Shown: positions 22,395-32,018, counted from the first letter of the stretch. The stretch: DNA of 37,759 nt from an uncultured Bacilli bacterium (GCA_944327365.1 CALVHI010000007.1:1-37759), one strand, 5' to 3'. Notes: generated from the letters alone by a model not told the origin. Numbers and translations: made by a program.

Positions 22395-22892
22395 TTAACT
22401 TTGTTCTAACTTTAATAAATATTCTTTTTTATCTAATCCTCCCGCATATCCTGTTAATTTACCATTTGACCCAACTACTCTGTGGCAGGGAATTATAATG
22501 GATATCGGGTTATGACCTACAGCACCGCCAACTGCTTGAGCAGACAAACTTTTAAGTCCTTTTTCTTTCGCTAATTTTAATGCTATTTCTTTGTAAGTTA
22601 TAGTGCTTCCGTAAGGTATTTCACAAAGAATTTGCCAAACTTTTTTTCTAAACTCAGTTCCATCCGGATTTAGAGGAAGTTCTTTTATACTTGGTTTTTC
22701 TCCCTTAAAATATCTGTCTAACCATTTTTTGGCTTTCATTAATGTTTCCTCATCATTTTTTTCTTCTACCTCTTCTTTTATCGAATTCATATAATATTTT
22801 TGATTTTTAAACCATAAACCAATTAATTTATTATTGTTGCTAGCAAGTAGGATATCGCCAATAGGTGATGAATATGTACTTATATAAATCAT
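22395..22892 (-). CDS. ogt: Methylated-DNA--protein-cysteine S-methyltransferase
   Basis: 165 residues. Repairs O6-alkylguanine by moving the alkyl group to its own Cys136 in PCHRVVGSNGKLTGYAGG (135-152). An N-terminal domain (MIYISTYSSPIGDILLAS) and the wHTH EIPYGSTITYKEIA are present. The long frame to 23039 is a shadow of the preceding gene's Gly-rich tail. ATG 22892 lies one base past that gene's stop, with GGAGG inside the tail, so the two are translationally coupled. Confidence 0.95.
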   Translation of the reverse strand: MIYISTYSSPIGDILLASNNNKLIGLWFKNQKYYMNSIKEEVEEKNDEETLMKAKKWLDRYFKGEKPSIKELPLNPDGTEFRKKVWQILCEIPYGSTITYKEIALKLAKEKGLKSLSAQAVGGAVGHNPISIIIPCHRVVGSNGKLTGYAGGLDKKEYLLKLEQS

Positions 22893-22893
22893 A

Positions 22894-25281
22894 TTAGAAA
22901 CGGCCTCCGCCACCTCCACCTCCGCCGAAGCCACCACCTGATGAGAATCCTCCTCCCCCACCAGAACCACTAGACCAATTAGAACTGCCAGAAGAACTAT
23001 TATAGGTTCTAGCACTGTGGATAGATGTGGAAACTGCATGGGATATAATGCTTAAATTAGTGAGAGTTATTGCATCAAAACTAAAGGTGTAATCAACATT
23101 CATATCTTCTAGTTTTATCTTCATGGTTTTAGAAAGCTTATTAGCACATCCTAAAACTACTGCATAAACTAAATATTTTTCCCATAAAACTATTTCTGGT
23201 AATGTCTTTTCATCCATAGTGCCAAAATCTTTTAGAAACTGTTTAAAAGCTCGCCACTTTTTATATTCGAGCGCTCCCTTTTCAGTTCTTTTTCTAGCAA
23301 TGACACTATATATTATGAGTATGATAGCTACTATTAAAACATATAAATAAAACAAACCTGCATCATAAATAAAATGCTTGGTAGCAAATAAATGGATTAT
23401 GCCTACTACCGCATAAATCATTGCCAATGTTGCAATAAGACGACTATATTTTTTGATACGATAAGATAAACTGTTTTTTTCTTTTAACTTATAAGATATC
23501 GTATTCTTATTCCAGCATAGAATTATTATAAGAGCAAGAATAAAGGCAAGAAAACCTATACTGGCTGTAGCAAGAAGAATTATTACAGAAACAATCCCTT
23601 TCCAAGATGTTTTTTTCCGAGATTTACTTTCTACTTTGCTTTTATCTTCTTCATATAAGTGTTCATTTAAAGCCATATTCAACATGATTTTATTTACTTT
23701 TTGATAATCCTTATAAAAACTTGTTGATGTTTTAGCTGTTTTCTTTAAATCTTTTAACCAAATTTGGGATTTACTTCTAAAAATTAAATTTATTAAAGCT
23801 TTTTCTAAATCATTTTCATGGTCTAGTTCTAAACCATTTTTTTCTAAAAGTATATCCTTTTTTTCTTCGTCTTTAGTTGCTTTTATTTTTTTCATATAAA
23901 TTAAATAAAGAATTTCAGCTGAAATGGCTTCTTCCGTTATTTTCTTTTTCATCAAATATTCTACTGTTGCTGAAGAAAAATTATTAGGAAAATCACGCAT
24001 ATATTTGTGATCAAATTCGACATTATATTCTTTATCACATTTAAAATATAGATATATTCCAATTCCAATTAAACATACAATTATCATGCAACTAATAATG
24101 GTTGCTGTTTCATTAAATTTTTCCTCTTTTTCAATCATTTCTTGTTTAACGGGAACTAACTTTGCTAATAATTCACTTTTTAATTCTTCATTTTCCAATA
24201 GCTTTACTGACTCCATTGCCACATCATACCAATAATAATCACGATATTCTAAAGCCAGCTTTACATCTTCTTTCGCCGTTTTTTCTTCTTTTTCTATCAC
24301 AAGAATATGCAATTCTTCTAATTTGGTTTGTAAGTCTTTAAAAACAGTTTCATCTGTAACTAAAGAAATATAATATTTGGCATTATTATAGCAAGAACGA
24401 CTTAAATATTTGTTACAATAAGCTAATTCTTCATATGCAGTTTGTTGATTTTTATATTCTTCCTGCTCTCGTTCATAATTTGCTTGATTAGCCGCATTCT
24501 CTTCATAGTTAAGTATTTTTGCTAGAGCATCAACATTTGTTTTTTTAGTAGAACTCGGAATTACTGACTTATCAAAGACTGCTCTAATATCAACAGCCTC
24601 ATAACTATAAACATTCATTACTTCAGCAACTAATTCTTGATTTGAGACTTTGTTTATTTTGCCATTTAAAGGCCCATGAGCCCATACTCTAAATTCATTT
24701 TCATTTCTTGGAAAAGTTACAGTTATTCTTAAGGTACCAATTGATTCACTTAGTGAATCGCCGATCGCATTCCAGTAGATTTCCGCAATATCATTATGAA
24801 CAATCGCCATATTTTTTAATCGGTATTTAATATAAAAAGCTTTATTTTTCTTATCCGGTAAATAAATTTGGTAGACTTCCCCATTACTTGACGTATCAAC
24901 TGTATAAACACCATAGTCACCTTCATCGGCACTACTTACTTCTTTAAACTTAGTGCCAGAAATATTCTTAAAATCAAAATTTTCATCAATAGGTAAAGCT
25001 CTTATTTCTAATAGCTCTATCCCATTTCCATTATGAAGTTTACTTCCACCATAATAGTCTAGTTCAGAATGAAAATCATATAAATCATCATTTTGGTAAA
25101 GAATTTCTCTTTCCATTCCGTTAAATTCACCATTTAAATAGAAGTATTCTTCAACTGTTAAATCCCCATTTTCTTCTACAACAGCATTAATATAAAATTT
25201 TTCAATTCCTGATTCGGCATAAACTGTTATCGGAAAAATTGCCAATAAACTTAGAATTATACTTTTAATTATTTGTTTCAT
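22894..25281 (-). CDS. DUF2207 membrane protein with Gly-rich tail
   Basis: 795 residues. Signal peptide to about residue 22 (PITVYA). An extracellular DUF2207 domain (about 25-245) with VEENGDLTVEEYFYLNGEFNGMEREILY follows, then a charged helical region (265-385), a membrane helix near 395-415, a cytoplasmic part, two further helical hairpins, and a C-terminus that ends in Ser/Gly runs. Such tails are typical of DUF2207/YciQ proteins; function unknown. ATG 25281 is preferred over GTG 25290 because GGTGAG sits between them. Heads a two-gene unit with ogt. Confidence 0.85.
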   Translation of the reverse strand: MKQIIKSIILSLLAIFPITVYAESGIEKFYINAVVEENGDLTVEEYFYLNGEFNGMEREILYQNDDLYDFHSELDYYGGSKLHNGNGIELLEIRALPIDENFDFKNISGTKFKEVSSADEGDYGVYTVDTSSNGEVYQIYLPDKKNKAFYIKYRLKNMAIVHNDIAEIYWNAIGDSLSESIGTLRITVTFPRNENEFRVWAHGPLNGKINKVSNQELVAEVMNVYSYEAVDIRAVFDKSVIPSSTKKTNVDALAKILNYEENAANQANYEREQEEYKNQQTAYEELAYCNKYLSRSCYNNAKYYISLVTDETVFKDLQTKLEELHILVIEKEEKTAKEDVKLALEYRDYYWYDVAMESVKLLENEELKSELLAKLVPVKQEMIEKEEKFNETATIISCMIIVCLIGIGIYLYFKCDKEYNVEFDHKYMRDFPNNFSSATVEYLMKKKITEEAISAEILYLIYMKKIKATKDEEKKDILLEKNGLELDHENDLEKALINLIFRSKSQIWLKDLKKTAKTSTSFYKDYQKVNKIMLNMALNEHLYEEDKSKVESKSRKKTSWKGIVSVIILLATASIGFLAFILALIIILCWNKNTISYKLKEKNSLSYRIKKYSRLIATLAMIYAVVGIIHLFATKHFIYDAGLFYLYVLIVAIILIIYSVIARKRTEKGALEYKKWRAFKQFLKDFGTMDEKTLPEIVLWEKYLVYAVVLGCANKLSKTMKIKLEDMNVDYTFSFDAITLTNLSIISHAVSTSIHSARTYNSSSGSSNWSSGSGGGGGFSSGGGFGGGGGGGGRF

Positions 25282-25319
25282 TTTTCTCACCTTTTACTTT
25301 TAAACCTATTTATCATTTA

Positions 25320-25865
25320 TTAAATTTTAGAAGTAGTTTCTATTTTAAATTTAACCCAAATTTGAGCCATACATTCATAACACTCTTTCTCTCTATTTAC
25401 ACATTTATCACAATAATTTTGTTTTCTATAATAGTCTTTTCCTAAATCTTTTATCATTTTGTATCCACACTTTTCTAAAATAAATTTAGAATTTACATAT
25501 TCTTTGTTATCTCCCCATGCTTCATATATAATATCTTCTTTATTATAATTACTACATAATTTCAGTAATTAAGTACCTATTCCTTTTCCTTGGTACTTTT
25601 TATCAACAACTAAATATAAAATTTCTCTGATATTTTTTAAACCTAAATTAAATCTATCTTGCTTTAAAATATCGCTTATCCCACACGCTCCAACTATTTT
25701 ATCATTTATCGTGCATACATAGTAATGATTAATATCTTTAGTAATTTCTTCAATATTGCTTTCTAAAATTGAACTATCTGATTTAATATTACAAGTTCCT
25801 AATAAATCTGTTACTAGATTGGCAATATCATTAATATCGTTAAATGTTGCTTTTCTATATTTCAT
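25320..25865 (-). pseudogene. GNAT acetyltransferase gene interrupted by one in-frame TAA
   Basis: The frame is continuous for 182 codons except TAA at 25569-25571. The first part (MKYRKATFNDINDIANLV ... IREILYLVVDKKYQGKGIGT) is a GNAT N-acetyltransferase up to the acetyl-CoA loop. After the stop, LLKLCSNYNKEDIIYEAW continues exactly where GNAT alpha-3 should, and the frame ends in a Cys-rich tail (YCDKCVNREKECYECM, two CxxC). AAA to TAA would explain the stop. ATG 25865 has GAGGAAA upstream and lies 2 bp after rlmD's stop. Likely a recent pseudogene; readthrough or sequencing error is possible. Confidence 0.8.
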
Positions 25866-25867
25866 CT

Positions 25868-27076
25868 TTATTTCCTCTTCAAAACACAAAAACTTTCGAC
25901 ATGATAGGTGTAGCTAAACATATCTAATATTTTATAATCACTTATTTCATAAATACTTTCTAACTCTTTTAAGTCTCTCATTAATGTATTTGGATTACAT
26001 GATACATATATGATTTTAGTTGGTAATTTTTTTAAGATAAACTCTCTTGTTTTTTTATCTAAGCCTTTTCTGGGTGGGTCAATGATCATTGTATCAAAAG
26101 CTAAATTTACTTTATCTACTAGTTTTGCAACATCACCAAGCATAAATTTGATGTTAGTTTTTTGGTTTAATTTAGCATTTGTAATACCGTTTAAAACAGC
26201 ATTTTTAATGATTTCCATACTGTATACTTCTTTAGCGTTAGAAGAAGCAACAATACCTAATGTTCCTACTCCACTGTATAAATCTAGTACGATACTATCT
26301 TTATCTATGTTATTTTCTATTAAGGCAAATAATTTGCTAGTGATATTCTCATTTATTTGAAAGAAGGAATTGTAGGATACTTTAAATAATTTACCATTTA
26401 TTCGCTCATAAAAGAAATTCTCACCATATATTGTAATATTATTATAAATAATACCTACTAATTTTATTTTTTCTTTTAATTTCGCAAGTTCAATATCGTA
26501 TTCTTTGGTATCTGTTTCAATAATAATTAATATTTCATCATTATAATTAGAACGAATGGTTAGTTTCGCATTTTCTAAGTGTAATAGTTTGTAATTTTTA
26601 ATTACTTCGTTTATCGAATGTTTAGCCATCATGCATTCTTTTATTTCCACTAGTTTATGAGTATTTTCTTCATAATAACCTAAATGCCCATTTTCTATTT
26701 TTAAACTTACTTTATTGCGATAATAGATTGGATTATCATTTTTAACTATTTCTAGCCCTTTATCATAATTTAACTTATGTTTTTTTAATAAATTTTTTAT
26801 TTTGTTTTGTTTAAATATTAATGTATTTAAAAACTCTAAATGCAGTAGATTACATCCGCCACAAGTATCAAAATAAGGACAAATACTTTCTACTCTATTC
26901 TTACTAAATTTTAAATATTTTGTTACTTTAGCTTCACTAAAACTTTTTTTATCATTTATAATTTCTATTTCTACTACTTCTTCTGGTAAAGCATTTTCGA
27001 CAAATATTACTTTGTTGTTGAGATGAGCTATTCCTCTTCCAAAATCATCTAATGATTCAATTGTTACTTTAGGCAT
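25868..27076 (-). CDS. rlmD: 23S rRNA (uracil-5-)-methyltransferase, TrmA/RlmD family
   Basis: 402 residues. A TRAM-like N-terminus (MPKVTIESLDDFGRGIAHLN). [4Fe-4S] ligands Cys66, Cys72, Cys75 (CPYFDTCGGC) and Cys148. The SAM-binding VLDLYSGVGTLGI and DPPRKGLD. The catalytic Cys lies in YVSCNPNTLMRDL. It methylates uridines of 23S rRNA (or tRNA) using S-adenosylmethionine; RlmCD-type dual specificity is possible in Bacilli. ATG 27076 with GGAG upstream is chosen over GTG 27085. Downstream is the broken GNAT gene. Confidence 0.9.
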   Translation of the reverse strand: MPKVTIESLDDFGRGIAHLNNKVIFVENALPEEVVEIEIINDKKSFSEAKVTKYLKFSKNRVESICPYFDTCGGCNLLHLEFLNTLIFKQNKIKNLLKKHKLNYDKGLEIVKNDNPIYYRNKVSLKIENGHLGYYEENTHKLVEIKECMMAKHSINEVIKNYKLLHLENAKLTIRSNYNDEILIIIETDTKEYDIELAKLKEKIKLVGIIYNNITIYGENFFYERINGKLFKVSYNSFFQINENITSKLFALIENNIDKDSIVLDLYSGVGTLGIVASSNAKEVYSMEIIKNAVLNGITNAKLNQKTNIKFMLGDVAKLVDKVNLAFDTMIIDPPRKGLDKKTREFILKKLPTKIIYVSCNPNTLMRDLKELESIYEISDYKILDMFSYTYHVESFCVLKRK

Positions 27077-27120
27077 ATTAACCACTCCATTAATATTTTA
27101 TCATGAATACCTATATTTTT

Positions 27121-27154
27121 AAATAAAGAAAAAGCTTGATTTAAAATCAAACTT
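27121..27154 (-). terminator. Terminator of the surface transglutaminase gene
   Basis: 11-bp stem AAGTTTGATTT/AAATCAAGCTT (27132-27142 with 27144-27154) followed by TTTTTCTTTATTT on the minus strand. Confidence 0.75.
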
Positions 27155-27169
27155 CATTTTCTGTACTTA

Positions 27170-28810
27170 CTACCTAGTCTCTTCTACCGTACCATGAATT
27201 CCATATTCAATATCATAATCTCCAACTTCGATTTTAACATCATAACTTATAGAACCCACTTCATCAAAAGTTAGAGTTATCGTTTTACTACTACCGTCAT
27301 AGGATTCACTTGATATTACTTCATTGTTTTTTAATATTTCTAACTTGTAGTTTTGTGTACGTGACGTACTAAAGGTTATATTAACTGTTTCTCCTAATTC
27401 ATATTTATTTGATGAATAGCTGATATATGTACCTTGACTAGACAAAGTATCTTCTTCTACTATAGCACCACTTGTTTTAAAATAGGCTTCAAACTCATGA
27501 GGTTGATTCGGATTTTCTTTAAAATATTTAAAATTACTAATATTAGAAGATAAATTATAGTGATAGATTGGTAGCTCTTTATCAGTTTTGCCAAAGTATG
27601 TATAACTGGTTCCTTTACTATCTTCAATTTGAGGATCAAAAATATAATAAGTGCCACCCGCTTTAATCATTGCCCAAGCATGTCCTGTAGTTCCTCCACC
27701 TACTTTGTTTACTGACCCCCCGACAACATAAGCATCAAACCCAATTCTTCTTGCTAAAATCATAAATAATGCAGCATAATTATCACATACACCTTTACCA
27801 GTTTCAAGGGAGTATATTGCTCTCATTACTTCCATCGCATCAAAATCATAATAACTATACTCTTCTTGCATATCCCATAATTCATTATAAATTAAGACCA
27901 TCATTTCATAGCTTAATTTATTTTTGACATAATTATAAATAGCTTGTAGTTTTTCATAATTTGACATTCCACTATTTGTTACACTAGAAATAATACTGGC
28001 AACTTGATTATCTAGCTCAGTATGTCTAGTTTTAAGAGGAGAAAGAGAAACACTATTAATTGCCGTTTTAAAAGAAGTAGATTGAGTTGTATTCTTATCA
28101 TTTGTTGGATTATTAGATGTTTCCTTATTAGGTTTTTTACTTGCTTCTTGTTTAGGACTTGTTTCTTGATCAGAACTTACCTCTTTATTTGCCTCTTTTT
28201 TATCATCATTATTTTCTTTGTCTTCATCTTCTATAACATGAGCCGTTAAAGTAGTAGTACCAACATTATTATGTGCATCAGTAAGAGTATAACTAATTAG
28301 GTAATCCCCTACTTTTTTTAAATTTATATTACTTTCAATTTCAACATCATCAATCGTTAATTCATCGTAATTATCACTAACTTCTAAAATATAACTTTTT
28401 TCATCGATTGCTGAATCACTATTTTTTAAAAAGCTAATTTCCTTTTCTTTTAAAGTAATAATTGGCGCTATTTCATCTACAACATCTATTTCATAGGTAT
28501 GCTCATAAGTTTTGTCTCGATATTCTATTATTACAGTTATTTCTTGACTTCCTAAATCTTTAATATTCGTAATTTCGTATTCCAACTCTGTATTATCAAA
28601 AACACATTTTTCTTCGCAAGCTACTTCTTCAACAAAATCATCTAAATTAACATCGCCAAAATTTAGTTTTGTTATCTCTTTAAAAGTAAATCCTTTAAAT
28701 TTTTCTATCTCTTTATTTAAGATAAAATGCGAACATAGTATAAAAATAATTGCTCCTAATAAGATTAAACCTATAATTGTGTAAATTATTGTTTTTTTCT
28801 TTTTGAACAT
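27170..28810 (-). CDS. Surface transglutaminase-like protein with N-terminal anchor
   Basis: 546 residues. Membrane helix 8-28, then extracellular beta domains (about 45-112, and a second Ig-like one at 113-192: VVDEIAPIITLKEKEI, a DUF5011-like pattern). A Lys/Asn/Ser/Thr-rich linker spans 195-248. The transglutaminase-like core has a complete triad: GKGVCDNYAALF (Cys342), TTGHAWAMIK (His377), YIFDPQIE (Asp392). A C-terminal beta domain follows (about 435-545). Probably acts on cell-surface proteins or peptides. AGGAG precedes the ATG and TATAAT lies upstream. Confidence 0.85.
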   Translation of the reverse strand: MFKKKKTIIYTIIGLILLGAIIFILCSHFILNKEIEKFKGFTFKEITKLNFGDVNLDDFVEEVACEEKCVFDNTELEYEITNIKDLGSQEITVIIEYRDKTYEHTYEIDVVDEIAPIITLKEKEISFLKNSDSAIDEKSYILEVSDNYDELTIDDVEIESNINLKKVGDYLISYTLTDAHNNVGTTTLTAHVIEDEDKENNDDKKEANKEVSSDQETSPKQEASKKPNKETSNNPTNDKNTTQSTSFKTAINSVSLSPLKTRHTELDNQVASIISSVTNSGMSNYEKLQAIYNYVKNKLSYEMMVLIYNELWDMQEEYSYYDFDAMEVMRAIYSLETGKGVCDNYAALFMILARRIGFDAYVVGGSVNKVGGGTTGHAWAMIKAGGTYYIFDPQIEDSKGTSYTYFGKTDKELPIYHYNLSSNISNFKYFKENPNQPHEFEAYFKTSGAIVEEDTLSSQGTYISYSSNKYELGETVNITFSTSRTQNYKLEILKNNEVISSESYDGSSKTITLTFDEVGSISYDVKIEVGDYDIEYGIHGTVEETR

Positions 28811-28860
28811 AAAACTAAACTCCTTTTTTTATATTATATCACAATATTTTATTTACGTGA

Positions 28861-29583
28861 TCATCTTTTTAAAACTCGTGATTTTATTTTAGATTCTTGT
28901 AAATATTCTTCAATGTGTATTTGATGATATTCATAATCAAGATTACATAACCCCTGATAAAGTCCCATAAAAATAATATTAAACGGATCATATCTTGACC
29001 CACTATTGCGAAATCTAACTGTAATTCTTCTTGGGTCCATAAGCATTAAATCAGCATCATTTTGATATTCAAGTGGTATCTTTGACTTTCCAAACTCTAA
29101 TATATAAACATTTTCTTGTTTTTTTATTTTTACAAAAGGAGCTACTTCATCAAAGTACTCATCACTAAGCCAAATTATTAAACCATCTTGCACTAAATTT
29201 TTATACTGATGACTATTTTTTAAAAATTTTCTATATCTTTCACGTCTTTTTAATTCTTCTATTTCTCGGTGATAATCGTCTTGATTTATTTTGTTCATAA
29301 AAATAAGGTGATCTTTTTCTTCTTCAGTGATCTCTCCATAGATATCAGCATTTATAACACTACTATATAACTTATCAAATAGCATATATATTTCATAATA
29401 GTCTTTACCAATTATAAAAGTAGGATCATCATCAAAATTTTCTAAAGAAAAATATAAGTCTAAATTCCCACCGAAAAAGATAGATAATGTTTTATTACCA
29501 TCTCTTTGAAAAACAAAATCATAATAATTCCCATCTTTTCGTTCTTTATATAATTCATATTTTTCTATTTTTAACCAGTCCAT
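28861..29583 (-). CDS. Unrecognised cytoplasmic protein
   Basis: 240 residues, no membrane segment. Mixed composition with many aromatic residues. The centre has a charged helix (EREIEELKRRERYRKFL type), and the C-terminal half has DPRRITVRFRNSGSRYDPFN. No domain recognised. ATG 29583 with TAGGAG nine bases upstream is preferred over 29604. Divergent from the pilus ATPase gene, whose promoter lies 65 bp away. It may be a lineage-specific housekeeping protein. Confidence 0.65.
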   Translation of the reverse strand: MDWLKIEKYELYKERKDGNYYDFVFQRDGNKTLSIFFGGNLDLYFSLENFDDDPTFIIGKDYYEIYMLFDKLYSSVINADIYGEITEEEKDHLIFMNKINQDDYHREIEELKRRERYRKFLKNSHQYKNLVQDGLIIWLSDEYFDEVAPFVKIKKQENVYILEFGKSKIPLEYQNDADLMLMDPRRITVRFRNSGSRYDPFNIIFMGLYQGLCNLDYEYHQIHIEEYLQESKIKSRVLKR

Positions 29584-29647
29584 TTTACGCACTCCTAACT
29601 TCAATTATCATAACATATTTATCTTTTAGCATCAAGATGAAAACAAC

Positions 29648-29676
29648 TTGTTATTCATTGTTTTTTAGTGTATAAT
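29648..29676 (+). promoter_or_regulatory. Promoter of the pilus/competence ATPase gene
   Basis: TTGTTA (29648-29653), 17-bp spacer, TATAAT (29671-29676), 23 bp before the start codon. Confidence 0.7.
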
Positions 29677-29699
29677 TAATTTAGAATAAGGTGATGTAT

Positions 29700-30905
29700 T
29701 TGAGAACTTTTGATTTTGAAAAAGTTAGTATTGTTGAAGTTGTAAATGACATTATTATTGATGCGATTAAGAAAAAAGCTTCGGACATACATTTTGATCC
29801 TCTTGAAGAATGCTTAATGGTTCGTATTCGTATTGATGGTGAACTTCAAGATTATGCAAAAATACCAAACGTATTAAAAAGAAATGTTGTAACCCGTATT
29901 AAAATACTTAGTGGTATGAATATTACTGAAACTAGAATGCCACAAGATGGGGCAATAAAAAATATTATGAAAGAAATATCTCTCGATCTTCGTGTTTCTT
30001 CACTTCCTTGTGTTAATGGGGAAAAAATGGTTATTCGAATACTTGATTATAGTATGAGTCTTACTGGCCTAGAAAATCTTGGATTTAGTGAAACGAATTT
30101 AAAAAGACTGGAGGAAATGATAAAAAAGCCAAATGGATTAATCTTAGTTACTGGTGCTACTGGTACAGGTAAATCAACTACGGTTTATGCTCTCCTTCAA
30201 AAGTTAAATACTAAGGAAAGAAATATTATTACTGTAGAAGACCCTGTTGAAATGAAAATAAAAAATATTAATCAAGTACAAGTATTAAGTGAGATTGGTC
30301 GAACTTTTTCAACCACATTAAGAAGTATTCTAAGACAGGACCCTGATATTATTATGGTTGGAGAAATTAGGGATAATGAAACAGCTCGCATTGCAGTAAG
30401 AGCAAGTATTACAGGGCACCTTGTTTTATCAACGATTCACACGAATAATTCTCTTACAACAATTGAAAGACTAATTGATATGGAAGTAGAGCGTTATCTA
30501 TTGGGTAGTGCCTTAACAGGGATTATTTCTCAGAAATTAGTTAAAAAGCTTTGCCCAAAATGTCGTGGTACTAGGCCTACTACTCCATATGAAAAAAAAT
30601 TAATTAAAAAGCATTTAGGAATTACTGTAAATGAAGTATATACTCCAGTTGGTTGTAAATATTGTAATCATGGATATCTTGGTAGAATTGCTATTCATGA
30701 GGTTCTATCCATTAATGAAGATATTAGAGAAGCAATAACTTCAAATATAAATAGAAAAACTTTAAAAGAGTTAGTTTATCATGCTAAAGAAGATATAACA
30801 ACAATGTTTGAAGATGGATTATCAAAAGTAGTAGAAGGACTTACAAGTATGGAAGAAATTATGAAAACGGTAGATATTGAAAGTGATGAAGAATTAGAAG
30901 CATAG
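29700..30905 (+). CDS. GspE/PilB/ComGA-type assembly ATPase
   Basis: 401 residues, size of ComGA. N2 domain with KKKASDIHFDP. Walker A GATGTGKST (152-160). Asp box ITVEDPVE, Walker B PDIIMVGEIRDNETA, His box GHLVLSTIHTN. A tetra-Cys zinc site (CPKCRG ... CKYC). It powers type IV pilus or competence pseudopilus assembly at the inner membrane face, presumably with the prepilin at 5639-6034. The start is probably TTG 29700, since GGTGAT ends six bases before it; ATG 29694 and GTG 29691 overlap that site. It stands alone here; no comGB/pilC follows. Confidence 0.92.
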   Translation: MRTFDFEKVSIVEVVNDIIIDAIKKKASDIHFDPLEECLMVRIRIDGELQDYAKIPNVLKRNVVTRIKILSGMNITETRMPQDGAIKNIMKEISLDLRVSSLPCVNGEKMVIRILDYSMSLTGLENLGFSETNLKRLEEMIKKPNGLILVTGATGTGKSTTVYALLQKLNTKERNIITVEDPVEMKIKNINQVQVLSEIGRTFSTTLRSILRQDPDIIMVGEIRDNETARIAVRASITGHLVLSTIHTNNSLTTIERLIDMEVERYLLGSALTGIISQKLVKKLCPKCRGTRPTTPYEKKLIKKHLGITVNEVYTPVGCKYCNHGYLGRIAIHEVLSINEDIREAITSNINRKTLKELVYHAKEDITTMFEDGLSKVVEGLTSMEEIMKTVDIESDEELEA

Positions 30906-30906
30906 A

Positions 30907-30936
30907 AAAATGACTCTTTAATGTGAGTCATTTTTT
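30907..30936 (+). terminator. Terminator of the pilus ATPase gene
   Basis: 9-bp stem AAATGACTC/GAGTCATTT with an 8-nt loop and a T-run. The convergent gene's stop codon (30918-30920) falls in the loop, so it may act for both. Confidence 0.85.
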
Positions 30937-31412
30937 GGTAATAGCTTTTTAAGTAAGCGAGCAATCGTATTTATTAACAAAACAATAAAATAAGACAAGA
31001 ACAAATAAATAAGCATTAGTTTATATGTAAAATCTAAATTATTAGTTTGAGCATAATAGATAAAAGGACTACTAACTATAATGATTAATAAAAGGATATT
31101 GATTATGTTTTCTTTAAAAAAACCTTTCTTTAAAAGTGCTCTTTTTTCATAAAAAAAGTTTACAAATAAATACAAACACATAATAGCAAATAAGTATTTA
31201 TTAACAAATTCCCGACCAAAAGAAGAAAAATACCAAAAACAGACGATCAATAAAAGTGTATCTAAGCGAAATATTTTAAAGATATTTTGACTTAAATATT
31301 TAATACTAAACTTTTGGTAATCTTCTTTATTTAGATTAAAAATCATACTAACCATAATAATCAATAGCCAAGGAATAAAAGTGACCAAAGTTATATATTT
31401 ATCTATATTCAT
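30918..31412 (-). CDS. Small polytopic membrane protein
   Basis: 164 residues, five predicted membrane helices (about 7-26, 51-66, 72-90, 102-122, 132-155) and a basic end. No family recognised. It starts 3 bp after the queH stop codon; its GGAG site is within the last codons of queH, so it is translationally coupled to the queH-ftsQ-murB-murG run and is its last gene. Confidence 0.65.
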   Translation of the reverse strand: MNIDKYITLVTFIPWLLIIMVSMIFNLNKEDYQKFSIKYLSQNIFKIFRLDTLLLIVCFWYFSSFGREFVNKYLFAIMCLYLFVNFFYEKRALLKKGFFKENIINILLLIIIVSSPFIYYAQTNNLDFTYKLMLIYLFLSYFIVLLINTIARLLKKLLPKNDSH

Positions 31413-31415
31413 AAA

Positions 31416-32018
31416 TTACTCCTTCCCATATAAACATCCACAATAATCTTGACGATACAGATGATATTTTTTACTTAATAAAATACTCTTCTTATATCCA
31501 TCATGTTTCTTAAAATCACCATAAATGTATGAAATACCTAAATTTTCGCTTAAAGTTTTCCCTATTTCATTAATTATTTGACTGTTTTTATGAGGACTTA
31601 CTGTAAGAGTTGTCCCAAAATAATCATATCCCAATTCCTTTGCCTTTAAAGCTGTATGATATAAACGAAGATAAAAACACTTATTACATCTAGAACCCCC
31701 TTCAGGAACAGATTCTAGGCCTTTAGATATTTTCTTAAAATCTTCATTATGATAATCGCAATCAAGAAAATGGATTATCGCCTCTTGATATTCGCTAATA
31801 AAACGTTTTTGTTCATTTTTACGACGAATATATTCTTCCACAGGTTCAATATTAGGATTATAATAATATACAGTAATATCAAAATAATCTTTTAAATAAT
31901 CAATAACTTGTGTTGAACATGGCCCACAACAACTATGTAATAAAAGAGTTGGTTTACTTTTTAAAGTGCTAATTAACTCTTCTAGTTTTAATTGATAATT
32001 AATCTTCGGCCTCATCAT
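31416..32018 (-). CDS. queH: Epoxyqueuosine reductase QueH
   Basis: 200 residues. Reduces epoxyqueuosine to queuosine in tRNA wobble position 34 (last step). Cysteine ligands of the QueH (DUF208) family are present: HSCCGPCS (Cys30, Cys31, Cys34), RCNKCFY, and QDYCGCLYG near the C-terminus. ATG 32018 is preceded by GAGGGGGG; the longer frame to 32042 is unsupported. It overlaps ftsQ's end by 20 bp. A substrate tRNA, tRNA-Asp(GUC), is encoded in this window. Confidence 0.92.
   Translation of the reverse strand: MMRPKINYQLKLEELISTLKSKPTLLLHSCCGPCSTQVIDYLKDYFDITVYYYNPNIEPVEEYIRRKNEQKRFISEYQEAIIHFLDCDYHNEDFKKISKGLESVPEGGSRCNKCFYLRLYHTALKAKELGYDYFGTTLTVSPHKNSQIINEIGKTLSENLGISYIYGDFKKHDGYKKSILLSKKYHLYRQDYCGCLYGKE

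Noticed and set aside
22893-23039. N-terminal 49-codon extension of ogt
   Set aside because: It is an out-of-frame reading of the Gly/Ser tail of the DUF2207 gene; Ogt homology and the coupled start begin at 22892.
27460-27657. Minus-strand hydrophobic 65-codon frame
   Set aside because: It lies in another frame of the surface transglutaminase gene, whose motifs confirm the real frame.
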